A stretch of DNA of 64,000 nt from Candidatus Dormiibacterota bacterium (GTDB lineage Bacteria; Chloroflexota; Dormibacteria; Aeolococcales; Aeolococcaceae), in contig JAFARE010000001.1 in NCBI GenBank assembly GCA_019245575.1, positions 1 to 64,000 of the forward strand, in the 5' to 3' direction. Made by a program: the position numbers and the translations under genes. Of this stretch, positions 1 through 7,924 are shown in pieces; positions within the stretch are counted from its first letter, which is position 1, and each line of letters opens with the position of its first letter. The notes under the pieces were generated by a model. That model saw only the letters and a program-made list of their open reading frames with translations, ran no database searches and was not told the DNA's origin.

Positions 1-408
1 GGCAACGGCCACGTGTACAAGTCGACCGACGGTGGCGCGACCTTCACCGACATCACCGGCAACCTGCCGGACAACCCGGCCAACTGGGCGGTGGTCGCCA
101 ACAGCCATCTGTTCGTTGCCACGGACATCGGCGTGTATGTCGCGCCGACGACGAGTGGCGGCAGCTGGAGCCTGGCCGGCACCGGGCTGCCGAACACACC
201 TGTGTTCACGCTGCGCGTGGCGCCGGGCAATCCCAACCTTCTGCTCGCCGGCACGTACGGTCGTGGCGCGTGGACGCTCGACATCACCAATCTCGTGGTG
301 GTGGCGCCCGAGGCGCCGCTGGCCGCGATCCTGCCGCTGTCGTCGATCGCGATCGTGGGCGGTGCCGTCGCATGGCGCCGCCGTTCGCGAGCGCCACGCC
401 AAACCTGA
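1..408 (+). CDS. C-terminal part of a secreted BNR/Asp-box beta-propeller protein (5' truncated by window)
   Basis: The frame is open from base 1, so the gene begins upstream; 135 residues are visible. An Asp-box-type motif (STDGGATF) near residue 7 and the spacing of Gly/Trp-rich strands (NLPDNPAN, GRGAWTLD) are typical of sialidase/sortilin-like propellers, where these boxes lie in loops between blades. The end is a hydrophobic stretch (about residues 105-123) followed by WRRRSRAPR, which looks like a C-terminal membrane anchor with a basic stop-transfer tail, so the propeller would be displayed outside the cell. The catalytic or ligand-binding part is not in view and no substrate can be named. 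Confidence 0.75.
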   Translation, partial: GNGHVYKSTDGGATFTDITGNLPDNPANWAVVANSHLFVATDIGVYVAPTTSGGSWSLAGTGLPNTPVFTLRVAPGNPNLLLAGTYGRGAWTLDITNLVVVAPEAPLAAILPLSSIAIVGGAVAWRRRSRAPRQT

Positions 409-409
409 G

Positions 410-483
410 TGGGCGGGCCAGGATTCGAACCTGGGACCGTGGGGTTATGAGCCCCCTGCTCTAACCGGCTGAGCTACCCGCCC
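410..483 (-). tRNA. tRNA with anticodon CAU (Met; Ile2 not excluded)
   Basis: Read on the minus strand, a 7-bp acceptor stem GGGCGGG/CCCGCCC, D-arm GCTCAG...GAGC, anticodon loop CTCATAA (anticodon at 447-449) and a T-arm with GTTCGAATC form a complete cloverleaf with discriminator A at 410. CCA is not encoded. It does not look like an initiator tRNA because the 1:72 pair is a normal G-C. A CAU anticodon could also be the lysidine-modified Ile2 tRNA, which the sequence alone does not settle. Confidence 0.93.
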
Positions 484-546
484 GCGCCCACAGTATGGGC
501 AACGAGTCAGCGCCGAGCCGCCGCCCGGATCGAGGACGATAGGCCT

Positions 547-1086
547 GTGGCCGAGATCGCTCGCCCAGACAAGAACCTGTACTTCCTGCTCATCGCACTG
601 GCCGCGCGAACCCGCGCCGACTGCCTGGGGCGCCGCGTGGGCGCGGTGATCACGCGCGAGGGACGCGTGCTCAGCACCGGGTACAACGGCACGCCGTTCG
701 GCACGCCCAACTGCTCCGAGGGTGGCTGCCTGCGTTGCTCGCGTCGCGACGACGAGCGCCTGCGCGGCGGCGCCTACGACGTCTGCATCTGCGTGCACGC
801 CGAGCAGAACGCATTGCTCACCGCCGCGCGCTTCGGCCAGCAGACGCTGGGCGCGTCATTGACCAGCACCACGCAGCCCTGCTTCGGCTGCCTCAAGGAG
901 ATGATGCAGGCGGGCATCAGCGAGGTCCATTACCTGCATGCATGGGATCCGGCGGAGGCATATGGCGATCCCGCCCTCGTATCGCAGTACGCGTCGCTGC
1001 GCGCGCGATTCGCCACCTTCGCGCAGACGGGCGACCCGGCGATGGACACGCCGGACCTGTTCGGCTCCTTCCTCAAACGGCGCTGA
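547..1086 (+). CDS. dCMP deaminase family protein (ComEB-like)
   Basis: This 179-residue zinc-dependent deaminase shows the family signature: HAEQNAL (His zinc ligand and catalytic Glu) at about residue 83, and PCFGCLKEM (two Cys zinc ligands) at about 112. The N-terminal block with GRRVGAVI and GYNGTPFGTPNC is typical of dCMP deaminases, which convert dCMP to dUMP for dTTP synthesis. The start is GTG at 547. It converges on the DNA ligase gene with a 3-base gap. Specificity for dCMP over other cytidine compounds is inferred from family resemblance. Confidence 0.9.
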   Translation: MAEIARPDKNLYFLLIALAARTRADCLGRRVGAVITREGRVLSTGYNGTPFGTPNCSEGGCLRCSRRDDERLRGGAYDVCICVHAEQNALLTAARFGQQTLGASLTSTTQPCFGCLKEMMQAGISEVHYLHAWDPAEAYGDPALVSQYASLRARFATFAQTGDPAMDTPDLFGSFLKRR

Positions 1087-1089
1087 CGG

Positions 1090-2772
1090 TCACACCGCGG
1101 TGTCCTGGTCCACGCGCTGCTCCTTCTCCATGCTGCGCACCGCGGCGAGCGCGCGCACCCGGCTGAGGGTGTCGATGTCTCCGACGGACTTGTCATGCCG
1201 CCAGCGAGCGATGCGGGGAAAGCGCAGCGCATAGCCAGAGCGGTGCCGGTTTGACGCCCGCACCGCATCGAACGCGACCTCGAGCACGATCTGCGGCTGC
1301 ACGCTGCGGTAGTGGCCGCGGTCGGCGGTGGTGATGTCCAGCAGCAGCTGCGTCATCTCCGCGATCTCGGCGTCGGTGAGCCCGCTGTACGCCTTGCCGA
1401 TGGGCACCAGCTCGTCGGTCTCGTCCACGCGCACGGCGAACGTGACGTCGCTGAGCACACCGCGGCGCTTGCCGTGGCCCCACTCCGCGCCGATGACGAC
1501 GACATCAAGCGTGTCCAGGGGGCGCTTCAGCTTGAGCCAGCTGAGCCCGCGCCGGCCGGGTGTGTACGGTGAGTCCGGGCGCTTCAGCATCAGCCCCTCG
1601 TTCAGCCGGGCGCGCGCGTCGTCGAAGCGCCGGTCCACCTCGGCCGCGCCGTGGACAGATTCGAGGTGGGCGAGCACGATGCGCTCGTGTGCGCCCATCG
1701 CCTCGAGGCGCGCCCGCCGCTCTCGCAGCGGCGCGTCCAGGAGCACGTCCGCGCCGTCCACCAGCACGTCCCAAGCCACGTAGACCACCGGCACCTGCGC
1801 CATCAGCGCGGCATCCGGCGACACGCGCCCCAGGCGCGTCTGCAGCGCCTGGAACGGCATCACACGGCCGTCGTGAAACGCCAGCACCTCGCCGTCCAGG
1901 ATGACGTCGCGCTGCAGCTCCGCTGCGGCAGCAGCAACCTCAGGGAACTGGCGCGTCACGTTCTTCAGGTCGCGGCTGTACAGCTCCACGCGGCCGGCGC
2001 TCCGGTGCAGCTGGCACCGGATACCGTCATATTTGTCTTCAACCCACACATCCTCACCCATGCGCGCAACCGCCTCCTGCGCATCCATCACCGGGGTGGC
2101 GAGCATGAAGCGCAGCGGCACGAACCATCGCGGCTCCGCACTGTCCAACCGCCCCGCTGCGGCCAGCGCTGCCACCTCGGCGAGGTCGCCCACCAGCATC
2201 ACCGCCCGGCTCACCGCAGCGGCGGGCGCGTCGAACGCGACGCCGATCGCCTCCTCCACCAGGCCCTCGCGCAAGCCGATGCGCATCTCGCCGCTGATCA
2301 GCTTGGCCACATAGCGGCCGGCGTCCGGGGTTGTGCTGGACAGGAGCTCGCGCAGCGCTGCGGTCTTGGCACGCGCGCCGGACGCGGCGGCCATCGCCGC
2401 GAATGCGGCGTCGAGCGCCTGCAGCGTGAGCGGCTCGGCGCTGCGAGCCGACATCCGCAGCACGTCGCCCGTCACCCTGCCGATGTCTGCGTGACGGCGC
2501 CAGATGCCGGCGAGCTCGGCGGGGCCGACACCGCCCACCTCCTGCAGCACGTTCTGAAACGCGGCGCCACCCACCTGCAGCGTGCGCGGATCTCCCACCG
2601 CGAAGACGGTGCCCGTGGCATAGCGCGTGCCGAGGACGAGGTCCGCGCCGGCGAGATCGCGCAGGAAGCCGGACAGCAGGCGGACCTTCTCGCGCTTCGA
2701 CGTGGTCGCCGCGACCTGGTCCGCCATGCGCGCGAAGTCGTCGAGCGTGGCCACCGCGGCCATCATGCGCAC
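1090..2772 (-). CDS. lig: ATP-dependent DNA ligase (archaeal/actinobacterial LigB type)
   Basis: This 560-residue protein has the order N-terminal DNA-binding domain (1-210), adenylation domain, then OB-fold. The nucleotidyltransferase motif I is EDKYDGIR with the AMP-accepting Lys at residue 247. Motif III-like DGEVLAF, motif IV EGLMLKR (here NEGLMLKR) and motif V WLKLKR follow in order. Length and layout match the archaeal-type replicative-like ligases found as second ligases in high-GC bacteria. It seals nicks using ATP, unlike the NAD-dependent LigA. Three in-frame Met codons (2772, 2766, 2763) could start it. No Ku or polymerase domain is attached, so this is not a LigD. Confidence 0.95.
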   Translation of the reverse strand: MRMMAAVATLDDFARMADQVAATTSKREKVRLLSGFLRDLAGADLVLGTRYATGTVFAVGDPRTLQVGGAAFQNVLQEVGGVGPAELAGIWRRHADIGRVTGDVLRMSARSAEPLTLQALDAAFAAMAAASGARAKTAALRELLSSTTPDAGRYVAKLISGEMRIGLREGLVEEAIGVAFDAPAAAVSRAVMLVGDLAEVAALAAAGRLDSAEPRWFVPLRFMLATPVMDAQEAVARMGEDVWVEDKYDGIRCQLHRSAGRVELYSRDLKNVTRQFPEVAAAAAELQRDVILDGEVLAFHDGRVMPFQALQTRLGRVSPDAALMAQVPVVYVAWDVLVDGADVLLDAPLRERRARLEAMGAHERIVLAHLESVHGAAEVDRRFDDARARLNEGLMLKRPDSPYTPGRRGLSWLKLKRPLDTLDVVVIGAEWGHGKRRGVLSDVTFAVRVDETDELVPIGKAYSGLTDAEIAEMTQLLLDITTADRGHYRSVQPQIVLEVAFDAVRASNRHRSGYALRFPRIARWRHDKSVGDIDTLSRVRALAAVRSMEKEQRVDQDTAV

Positions 2773-2814
2773 CGTTCCACCTCGGCGACAACCCGCCGTT
2801 CACCGGAGTTGGCG

Positions 2815-2820
2815 TATAAA
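2815..2820 (+). promoter_or_regulatory. -10-like TATAAA between the divergent ligase and acidic-peptide/HD genes
   Basis: TATAAA stands out in GC-rich sequence in the 100-base divergent gap. Its complement reads TTTATA, so it could serve either direction. No convincing -35 was seen at 16-18 bp on either side. Confidence 0.35.
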
Positions 2821-2873
2821 GGCGGCACCGCCGGCCACCGGTGGCGAGCATGCGACTGCACGGAGGAGGCCAC

Positions 2874-2969
2874 ATGACAGACCTTCGCGGTTGGAAGCCC
2901 GTTGCCCAGGACGACGACGACGAGGGCGAGGAAGAGGACGGCGAAGAGGACGGCGAAGAGGACGAATAG
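2874..2969 (+). CDS. 31-residue highly acidic peptide
   Basis: An ATG lies 5 bases after an excellent ribosome-binding site (GGAGGAGG at 2861-2868). It opens a 31-codon frame beginning MTDLRGWKPVAQ and ending in an Asp/Glu/Gly run (19 of the last 19 residues are D, E or G) before TAG at 2967. It sits directly upstream of the HD-domain gene and may act as a translated leader. The same bases read one frame over give a Lys/Arg/Thr-rich run. No family is recognised. The main support is the ribosome site. Confidence 0.5.
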   Translation: MTDLRGWKPVAQDDDDEGEEEDGEEDGEEDE

Positions 2970-3000
2970 CGCAGCCTCGCGCTTCAGCGAGGTCAACCTC

Positions 3001-4308
3001 ATCGCCGACCCGCTCTACGGCTACATCGAGGTAACCAAGGGGCGGGCCGATCACGGCGGCGAGACCGAGCTGCTCGACTCGCCCTGGCTGCAGCGGCTCC
3101 GCCGCGTGCACCAGCTGCAGTCCGCCTGGTGGGTCTTTCCGAGCGCGGAGCACTCGCGCTTCGTGCACCTGCTGGGAGCGATGCACCTCGCCAGCCTCTT
3201 CGCGCGCCGGCTCGACGAGTCGCTGCGCGACGCGTTCGCCGACGCGCCCTCGCCGCCGCTGGTCGAGGAGACGCTGCGCCTCGCCGGCCTGCTGCACGAC
3301 GTCGGCCACGGACCGTTCGGCCACTTCTTCGACCACGAGGTGCTGCAGCAGTGGCATCTCGACCACGAGGTGATCGGCCGCCACCTTGTGATGCATCAAC
3401 TCGCCGAGCACATCGAGTCGCTGCGGGCGAGTCCCTCAGGTCCGTTCGACAGCGGCGAGCGCGTCGATCCCATGTGGGTGGCTTGGGTGATGGCCGATCC
3501 CGACATCGAGGGCTACACACCGCCGGCGTGGCTGCGCGCGCTGAAGCCCGTGCTGTGCGGCCCCGCGACGGTAGACAACCTCGACTACGTGCCGCGCGAC
3601 GCATACATGTGCGGCATCAGCCTCGGCCCGGTTGAGGTGCAGCGGCTGATCCACTACACGTTCGTCAGCGGCGACACCATCGTGCTGCACGGTCACGCGG
3701 TCGCGGCGCTGGAGATGTTCCTCGCCTCGCGGCTCTACATGTACCTCAACGTGTACCACCACCGCACCGGGCGCCGGTTCGACCTGGCGATGCGCGAGGT
3801 GTTCGCCGAGACAGTCGACGAGCTGTTCCCCGGCAACCCGCTGCAGCATGTCGGCGACTACCTCGAGCTCACCGACTGGTCGGTGCTCGACGCGGTGCAG
3901 CGCTGGCAGCACGAGCCGGAGGGGACGCGGCGGCGACGCCTCGCAGACGCATGGGCGCGCATCACCACGCGCGACCTGCGCTGGCAGCTCGCGTACGAGA
4001 CGATCGCCCACCGCGGCATCGACGCGGCCGCTCTGCAGGAGCGTGTGCTCGCGGCGATGCCGGCCGGCATTGACACCACGCACATCGAGGTGGACGTCGC
4101 GACCGCGCGGATCGCGCCGCAGAACCCGATGACCGAGCACGGCTTCGTGCACATCTACGACCCGTTGCGCGACGCCGTCGAGCAGGCACGCATCGAGGAG
4201 CTGGTGGCGCGCCTGCCCCAGTACAACCAGGTGGTGCGCGTCTTCAGCGACGGCACCGCATCATTGGACGCGGTGCGCGACGCGGCTGAGCGCGCGCTCT
4301 CCAGCTAG
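3001..4308 (+). CDS. HD-domain phosphohydrolase (dGTPase/SAMHD1-like)
   Basis: The protein has the HD metal-binding series: EHSRFVHLLGAMHLA, then LLHDVGHGPFGHFFDHE (HD motif), then a later YVPRDAYMCG segment. This is the arrangement of the COG1078-type dNTP triphosphohydrolase-like proteins, which likely hydrolyse nucleotides in the cytoplasm. Such proteins begin close to the motif DPLYGYIEV, which here lies at the very start. No ATG, GTG or TTG exists between TTG at 2902 (inside the acidic ORF) and this motif, so the start is unresolved. ATC at 3001 sits 8 bases after GAGG and is used here provisionally. Using 2902 instead adds 33 basic low-complexity residues. The 3' end overlaps the opposing gene by 4 bases. 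Confidence 0.88.
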   Translation: MADPLYGYIEVTKGRADHGGETELLDSPWLQRLRRVHQLQSAWWVFPSAEHSRFVHLLGAMHLASLFARRLDESLRDAFADAPSPPLVEETLRLAGLLHDVGHGPFGHFFDHEVLQQWHLDHEVIGRHLVMHQLAEHIESLRASPSGPFDSGERVDPMWVAWVMADPDIEGYTPPAWLRALKPVLCGPATVDNLDYVPRDAYMCGISLGPVEVQRLIHYTFVSGDTIVLHGHAVAALEMFLASRLYMYLNVYHHRTGRRFDLAMREVFAETVDELFPGNPLQHVGDYLELTDWSVLDAVQRWQHEPEGTRRRRLADAWARITTRDLRWQLAYETIAHRGIDAAALQERVLAAMPAGIDTTHIEVDVATARIAPQNPMTEHGFVHIYDPLRDAVEQARIEELVARLPQYNQVVRVFSDGTASLDAVRDAAERALSS

Positions 4309-4802
4309 CGCTGCGCGGCGATCTGTCCCAGCAGCCAGCCAACGGCGTCCTCGGCCGAGCTCCCTACGTGCAGCCGGTCGCCGGGGATGTCCTCACCGCT
4401 CGGAGGATGCAGCGACCACGTGTGCAGCGCCGCAACAGGGCGGCCCAGGCGCAATGCGAAGCCGATCTCACTGAGCGTGCCGTAGCCACCGCCGATGGCG
4501 ATGACGCCCGCGGCGCAGCGCACCAGCAGCGCGTTGCGCATCTCGCCCATGCCGGTCGGCAGCGCCACCGTGACCCCGGGCGCGGCCGCGTCCGGGTCGT
4601 CACCGGGCAAGAGGCCGACGCAGGTGCCACCCGCGGCCTGCACCGCCGTCGCGACCGAGTCCATGACACCGCCATGACCGCCGCAGAGCACCACGCATCC
4701 GCGCTCGACGAGCGCACGCCCCACCTCCGCGGCGTCGCGCAGCTGCAGGTCCGTCGCCACCGACGCGCCGCACACGGCCACGAGCGGCGGTCGCGAGGCC
4801 AT
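4305..4802 (-). CDS. LOG-like/TIGR00725-type Rossmann-fold nucleotide-binding protein
   Basis: A 165-residue single-domain protein: VAVCGAS at the N-terminus, CGGHGGVMDSVA near residue 40, an acidic DDPDAA loop, GMGEMRNALLVR, and GGGYGTLSEIGFALRLGRPV. These motifs correspond to the LOG/TIGR00725 group, whose PGGxGTxxE loop binds ribosyl or nucleotide ligands. The canonical PGG reads IGGGYGTLSE here. Some relatives release cytokinin bases from their 5'-monophosphates, others have unknown substrates; the short TIGR00725-like form makes the latter more likely. It lies 17 bases after mrp on the same strand, probably in one transcript. Confidence 0.8.
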   Translation of the reverse strand: MASRPPLVAVCGASVATDLQLRDAAEVGRALVERGCVVLCGGHGGVMDSVATAVQAAGGTCVGLLPGDDPDAAAPGVTVALPTGMGEMRNALLVRCAAGVIAIGGGYGTLSEIGFALRLGRPVAALHTWSLHPPSGEDIPGDRLHVGSSAEDAVGWLLGQIAAQR

Positions 4803-4819
4803 CGCCGTCCCGGCGAGCG

Positions 4820-5926
4820 TCAGCGGTTGACGGGCACGCGTGGCCCGGGCATCACCGGTCCCGCGGTGGCCGCGAAGTTCTCCTTGCTCACCTCGGCGGC
4901 GATGTGCGACGCCACCTCGCGGAAGACGGACGCCACAGGCCCGTCGGGCGCGGCCACCATCAGCGGCCGGCCGTCACCGTCGCCGGTGCGGATGCGCGGG
5001 TCGAGCGGAATCGCGCCGAGGAACGGCAGCTCGTAGCGCTCGGAGAGCGTGCGCCCGCCGCCGCTGCCGAAGATGTCGGTGCGCTCGTTGCAGTGCGGGC
5101 AGATGAAGCCGCTCATGTTCTCCACCACGCCGAGCACGGGCACATTGAGCTTGCGGAACATCTCGATGCCGCGGCTCACGTCGGCGATCGAAACATCCTG
5201 CGGCGTGGTGCAGATGACTGCCCCGGTCATGGGCATGCTCTGCGCCAGGCTCAGCTGAACGTCGCCGGTCCCCGGGGGCAGGTCGATCACCAGGTAATCG
5301 AGCTCGCCCCATGCGACCTCGTACAGGAATTCGCGCAGCGCTTTGGCCAGCATCGGTCCGCGCCAGATAACCGGCTGCCCGGGTTGCAGGATCGTGCCGA
5401 ACGACACGACCTTCAGCCCATGTGCCGCCATCGGTTGCATGCGGCCGTCGGCGCCCTGGCGCGGCTGCTCGCGCAGCCCGAGCATGATCGGCACGTTCGG
5501 GCCATACACGTCAGCATCCAGCAGCCCGACGCGCGCACCCGCCTGCAGCAGCGCGAGCGCGACGTTGATCGCGACCGTCGACTTGCCCACGCCGCCCTTG
5601 CCCGCGCTGACCGCCACCGCGTTGCGCACGCCGGGGATCTCCTGCCGTCCCGGCAGCCCGCGCGTGGAGCTCACGTCGGAGTCCCATGTGAGCAGCACCC
5701 GATTGATGCCGGGCACGACACCGACCACGGCGGCCGCCACGTCCGACTGGATGCGATCCTTCAGTGGGCACGCCGGCGTCGTCAGCACCACGCGCACGCT
5801 CGCGACGTCGCCGTCGACGGCGAGGTCGCGCAGCATGCCCAGCTGCAGCATCGGGCGGTGCAGCTCCGGATCGATGACACGCGAGAGGGCGCGTTCGAGT
5901 TCGGCAATCGACGCGGAATCAGCCAT
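4820..5926 (-). CDS. mrp: Mrp/NBP35-family iron-sulfur cluster carrier ATPase
   Basis: The N-terminal 90 residues are a MIP18/DUF59 domain (SRVIDPELHRPMLQLGM) and the rest is a P-loop ATPase with the deviant Walker A AGKGGVGKSTVAINVALAL. A CPHC motif near the C-terminus provides the bridging cysteines by which ApbC/NBP35 proteins bind a transient 4Fe-4S cluster for transfer to apo-proteins. Two in-frame ATGs exist (5932 and 5926). A -10 TATACT at 5935-5940 ends 8 bases before 5926, so a leaderless transcript starting at 5926 (MADSASIAELE) is favoured. It is divergent from glcD across a short shared promoter gap. Confidence 0.93.
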   Translation of the reverse strand: MADSASIAELERALSRVIDPELHRPMLQLGMLRDLAVDGDVASVRVVLTTPACPLKDRIQSDVAAAVVGVVPGINRVLLTWDSDVSSTRGLPGRQEIPGVRNAVAVSAGKGGVGKSTVAINVALALLQAGARVGLLDADVYGPNVPIMLGLREQPRQGADGRMQPMAAHGLKVVSFGTILQPGQPVIWRGPMLAKALREFLYEVAWGELDYLVIDLPPGTGDVQLSLAQSMPMTGAVICTTPQDVSIADVSRGIEMFRKLNVPVLGVVENMSGFICPHCNERTDIFGSGGGRTLSERYELPFLGAIPLDPRIRTGDGDGRPLMVAAPDGPVASVFREVASHIAAEVSKENFAATAGPVMPGPRVPVNR

Positions 5927-5934
5927 CCGCATCG

Positions 5935-5940
5935 AGTATA
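5935..5940 (-). promoter_or_regulatory. -10 hexamer TATACT, leaderless start of mrp
   Basis: TATACT on the minus strand ends 8 bases before ATG at 5926. It overlaps the alternative upstream ATG region, which argues against the 5932 start. Confidence 0.65.
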
Positions 5941-5990
5941 CCGGCGGGTGTTCCGGCCCAATCCCCGGCCCCCGGGCCGTTCGCGAGAAC

Positions 5991-5996
5991 TAGAAT
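5991..5996 (+). promoter_or_regulatory. -10 hexamer TAGAAT, leaderless start of glcD
   Basis: TAGAAT is followed by 8 bases and the ATG of glcD at 6005. There is no ribosome-binding site in those 8 bases. No -35 resembling TTGACA was seen. Confidence 0.65.
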
Positions 5997-6004
5997 GCGG
6001 CCGC

Positions 6005-7411
6005 ATGCTCGACCGCCGCGTGATCCGTGACCTCGAGCGGCAGGTGGACTCGCCCCACGTGTACACGCGCCCCGCGGACCTCGCGGCGTACGCGTACGAC
6101 GCGTGGGGCGCCTCCGGCGAGCGCCATGTGCCCGACGCCGTCGTCTTCCCGGGCACCACGGCGGAGGTCGCCGGCGCGGTCGAGGTCTGCGCGTACCACG
6201 GCGTCCCGGTGATCCCGCGCGGCGCCGGTACCGGGTACGCGGCAGGCGCGGCGCCCATGCACGGTGGCGTGGTGCTGAGCCTGGTGCGCATGCACCGCGT
6301 CCTCGGCGTCGAGCCCGAGGCGATGCGCCTGCACGCCGAAGCGGGCGCCCTCACGCGGTCGGTGCACCAGGCCGCCTCGGCGCAGGGGATGTACTACCCG
6401 CCCGACCCCGGCTCGTCGACGACCTGCACCATCGGCGGCAACGTCGCCTGCAACGCGGCGGGGCCGCACACCCTCCGGTACGGCGTCACCTCCGACTTTG
6501 TCGTAGGCGCCACGGCCGTCACCCCGGCCGGCGAGGTGGTACGCCTCGGCGAGGGCGGCGACCGCACCCTCGACGCGCTCTTCGCGCTGCTCTGTGGCTC
6601 CGAGGGGACGCTGGCCGTGGTCACCGAGGTCCTGCTGCGCCTGCTGCCGGCACCCGCGTCGCGGTCGACGCTGGCTGCCACGTTCTCCACGATGGAGCGC
6701 GCCGCCGGCGCCGTGGCCGGGATCGCCGCAGCCGGCATCGTCCCGGCGGCGCTGGAGTTCCTCGACGCCGGCGCGGTCCAGGCGGTGCGCCGAGCCGGCG
6801 GTGGCGAGATCGGCGGCGATGCCGGCGCGCTCCTCCTCATCGAGATCGAGGGCGACGAGAGCGCCGTCGCCGCTGAGGTCGATGCCGCGCGTGGCGCGGC
6901 GACCAAAGCAGGGGCGGCCGATGTCGAGGTGGCCGCCGACGCAGCGCAGGCGGCACGCCTCTGGGCGGCACGCAAGGCGGTCAGCGCGGCGGTGGCCAAG
7001 GTGATGATCGGCAAGGTCAACGAGGATGTGGTGGTGCCTCGCGACCGCATCGCCGAGCTGGTGGCGAAGACGCGCGACCTCGGCACACAGCATCAGCTGC
7101 CGGTCGTCAACTTCGGCCACCTGGGCGACGGCAACCTGCACGCGACATTCCTCATGGACCCGCGCCTCGCGGGCGAGCGTGAGCGCGCCGAGGCGGCCGC
7201 CGGCGACCTCTTCGAAACGGTGCTGGCCATGGGCGGCTCGCTCAGCGGCGAGCACGGAGTCGGCCAGGCGAAGCTCCCCTACGTCGAGCGCCAGCTCGGC
7301 GCGGGCGGCGTGGAACTGATGCGCCGGCTGAAGACAACGCTCGATCCGCGCGACACGCTGAACCCGGGCAAGAAGATCCCAGCTGCCACGCTGCTCGCCG
7401 CGGTGCATTGA
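6005..7411 (+). CDS. glcD: FAD-linked oxidase, glycolate oxidase GlcD-like subunit
   Basis: A 468-residue protein of the FAD-binding-4 / FAD-oxidase-C type. The FAD site is seen as IPRGAGTGYAAGAAP (residues about 73-87) and PPDPGSSTTCTIGGNVACNA (about 135-155). The C-terminal half carries NFGHLGDGNLH and GEHGVGQAKL, the metal and substrate-site motifs of the GlcD / D-lactate / D-2-hydroxyglutarate dehydrogenase family. It oxidises 2-hydroxy acids to 2-oxo acids. No GlcE or GlcF partner lies nearby, so it may work alone or with subunits elsewhere, and the exact substrate is open. The frame extends far upstream without a stop, but the leaderless promoter and the mrp gene set the start at 6005. 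Confidence 0.9.
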   Translation: MLDRRVIRDLERQVDSPHVYTRPADLAAYAYDAWGASGERHVPDAVVFPGTTAEVAGAVEVCAYHGVPVIPRGAGTGYAAGAAPMHGGVVLSLVRMHRVLGVEPEAMRLHAEAGALTRSVHQAASAQGMYYPPDPGSSTTCTIGGNVACNAAGPHTLRYGVTSDFVVGATAVTPAGEVVRLGEGGDRTLDALFALLCGSEGTLAVVTEVLLRLLPAPASRSTLAATFSTMERAAGAVAGIAAAGIVPAALEFLDAGAVQAVRRAGGGEIGGDAGALLLIEIEGDESAVAAEVDAARGAATKAGAADVEVAADAAQAARLWAARKAVSAAVAKVMIGKVNEDVVVPRDRIAELVAKTRDLGTQHQLPVVNFGHLGDGNLHATFLMDPRLAGERERAEAAAGDLFETVLAMGGSLSGEHGVGQAKLPYVERQLGAGGVELMRRLKTTLDPRDTLNPGKKIPAATLLAAVH

Positions 7412-7412
7412 C

Positions 7413-7545
7413 GCGCGGGAGGGCGGGCACTCCCTCCGCGACACGCCGTCGGGACGCCTTCGGCGTCCTGCGCGGCTCGACCCTCGGCCGGGGGACCACC
7501 CGGCCTGCGAGACGGTCGCTGCGGGAGTGCCCCGCCCACCCGCTC
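7413..7545 (+). ncRNA. Putative structured RNA element A (GGACCR-hexaloop family)
   Basis: This fills the gap between convergent glcD and the 126-residue gene. An outer stem pairs about 7416-7440 with about 7515-7541 (GGGCGGG with CCCGCCC, CACTCCC with GGGAGTG). Inside are a second helix CCGTC/GACGG, hairpin H1 GGACGCC-TTC-GGCGTCC at 7452-7468 (a C(UUCG)G-type cap), and hairpin H2 at 7486-7505 with a 7-bp stem and loop GGACCA. H1, the linker and H2 align with element 18744-18872, with different bases in the H2 stem. It may also act as a terminator. Confidence 0.55.
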
Positions 7546-7924
7546 AGTCGTGCAGCGCTTCGAGAAGCGAGCCGGGAAAGTCCGTCCCGTCGATCATCGT
7601 GGCGAGGTCTCGCCCGGGCTCATTGGGCAGCTCCATCGCGAGGTCGTACACGAAGCCGTACACGTTCTTCAGCGTCCAGTCGCCGAAGCCGAGCTGCTCG
7701 AGCGCGTCCCGCAACCTCGCGTCCGTGCGTCCCGCGTCGAGGGTTTCCAGCGCGGCGCGGTACAGCGCGGTGAGGTTGCGCAGCTCAGCGTCGTACTCGT
7801 CGATGAGGACCGGGTCGCCGTCCGTCTCCTGCAGGTGCGCCAGCTGGCGCTGAAGGCCGCGGATCTCGAGGCGGTACTCGTCCGCCGCGTCAGCGGCCGG
7901 CTGACCCTCCTGCGCTGCGCTCAC
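7544..7924 (-). CDS. Hypothetical 126-residue protein, coupled to VIT1-like transporter
   Basis: The GTG start at 7924 overlaps the TGA of the preceding transporter gene (GTGA), so translation is probably coupled. The N-terminal third is charged and helical (RLEIRGLQRQLAHLQE, coiled-coil-like), followed by LRNLTALYRAALETLDAG and a C-terminal region with GFGDWTLKNVYGFVYDLAME. No domain is recognised. The frame continues upstream into the transporter gene, but that portion is an off-frame shadow. Position suggests a function linked to the transporter. Nothing in the sequence shows what it does. Confidence 0.75.
   Translation of the reverse strand: MSAAQEGQPAADAADEYRLEIRGLQRQLAHLQETDGDPVLIDEYDAELRNLTALYRAALETLDAGRTDARLRDALEQLGFGDWTLKNVYGFVYDLAMELPNEPGRDLATMIDGTDFPGSLLEALHD

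Noticed and set aside
4904-6004. Long in-frame extension upstream of glcD
   Set aside because: It runs antisense to mrp with Arg/His/Ala-rich composition typical of a shadow frame; the leaderless promoter sets the start at 6005.
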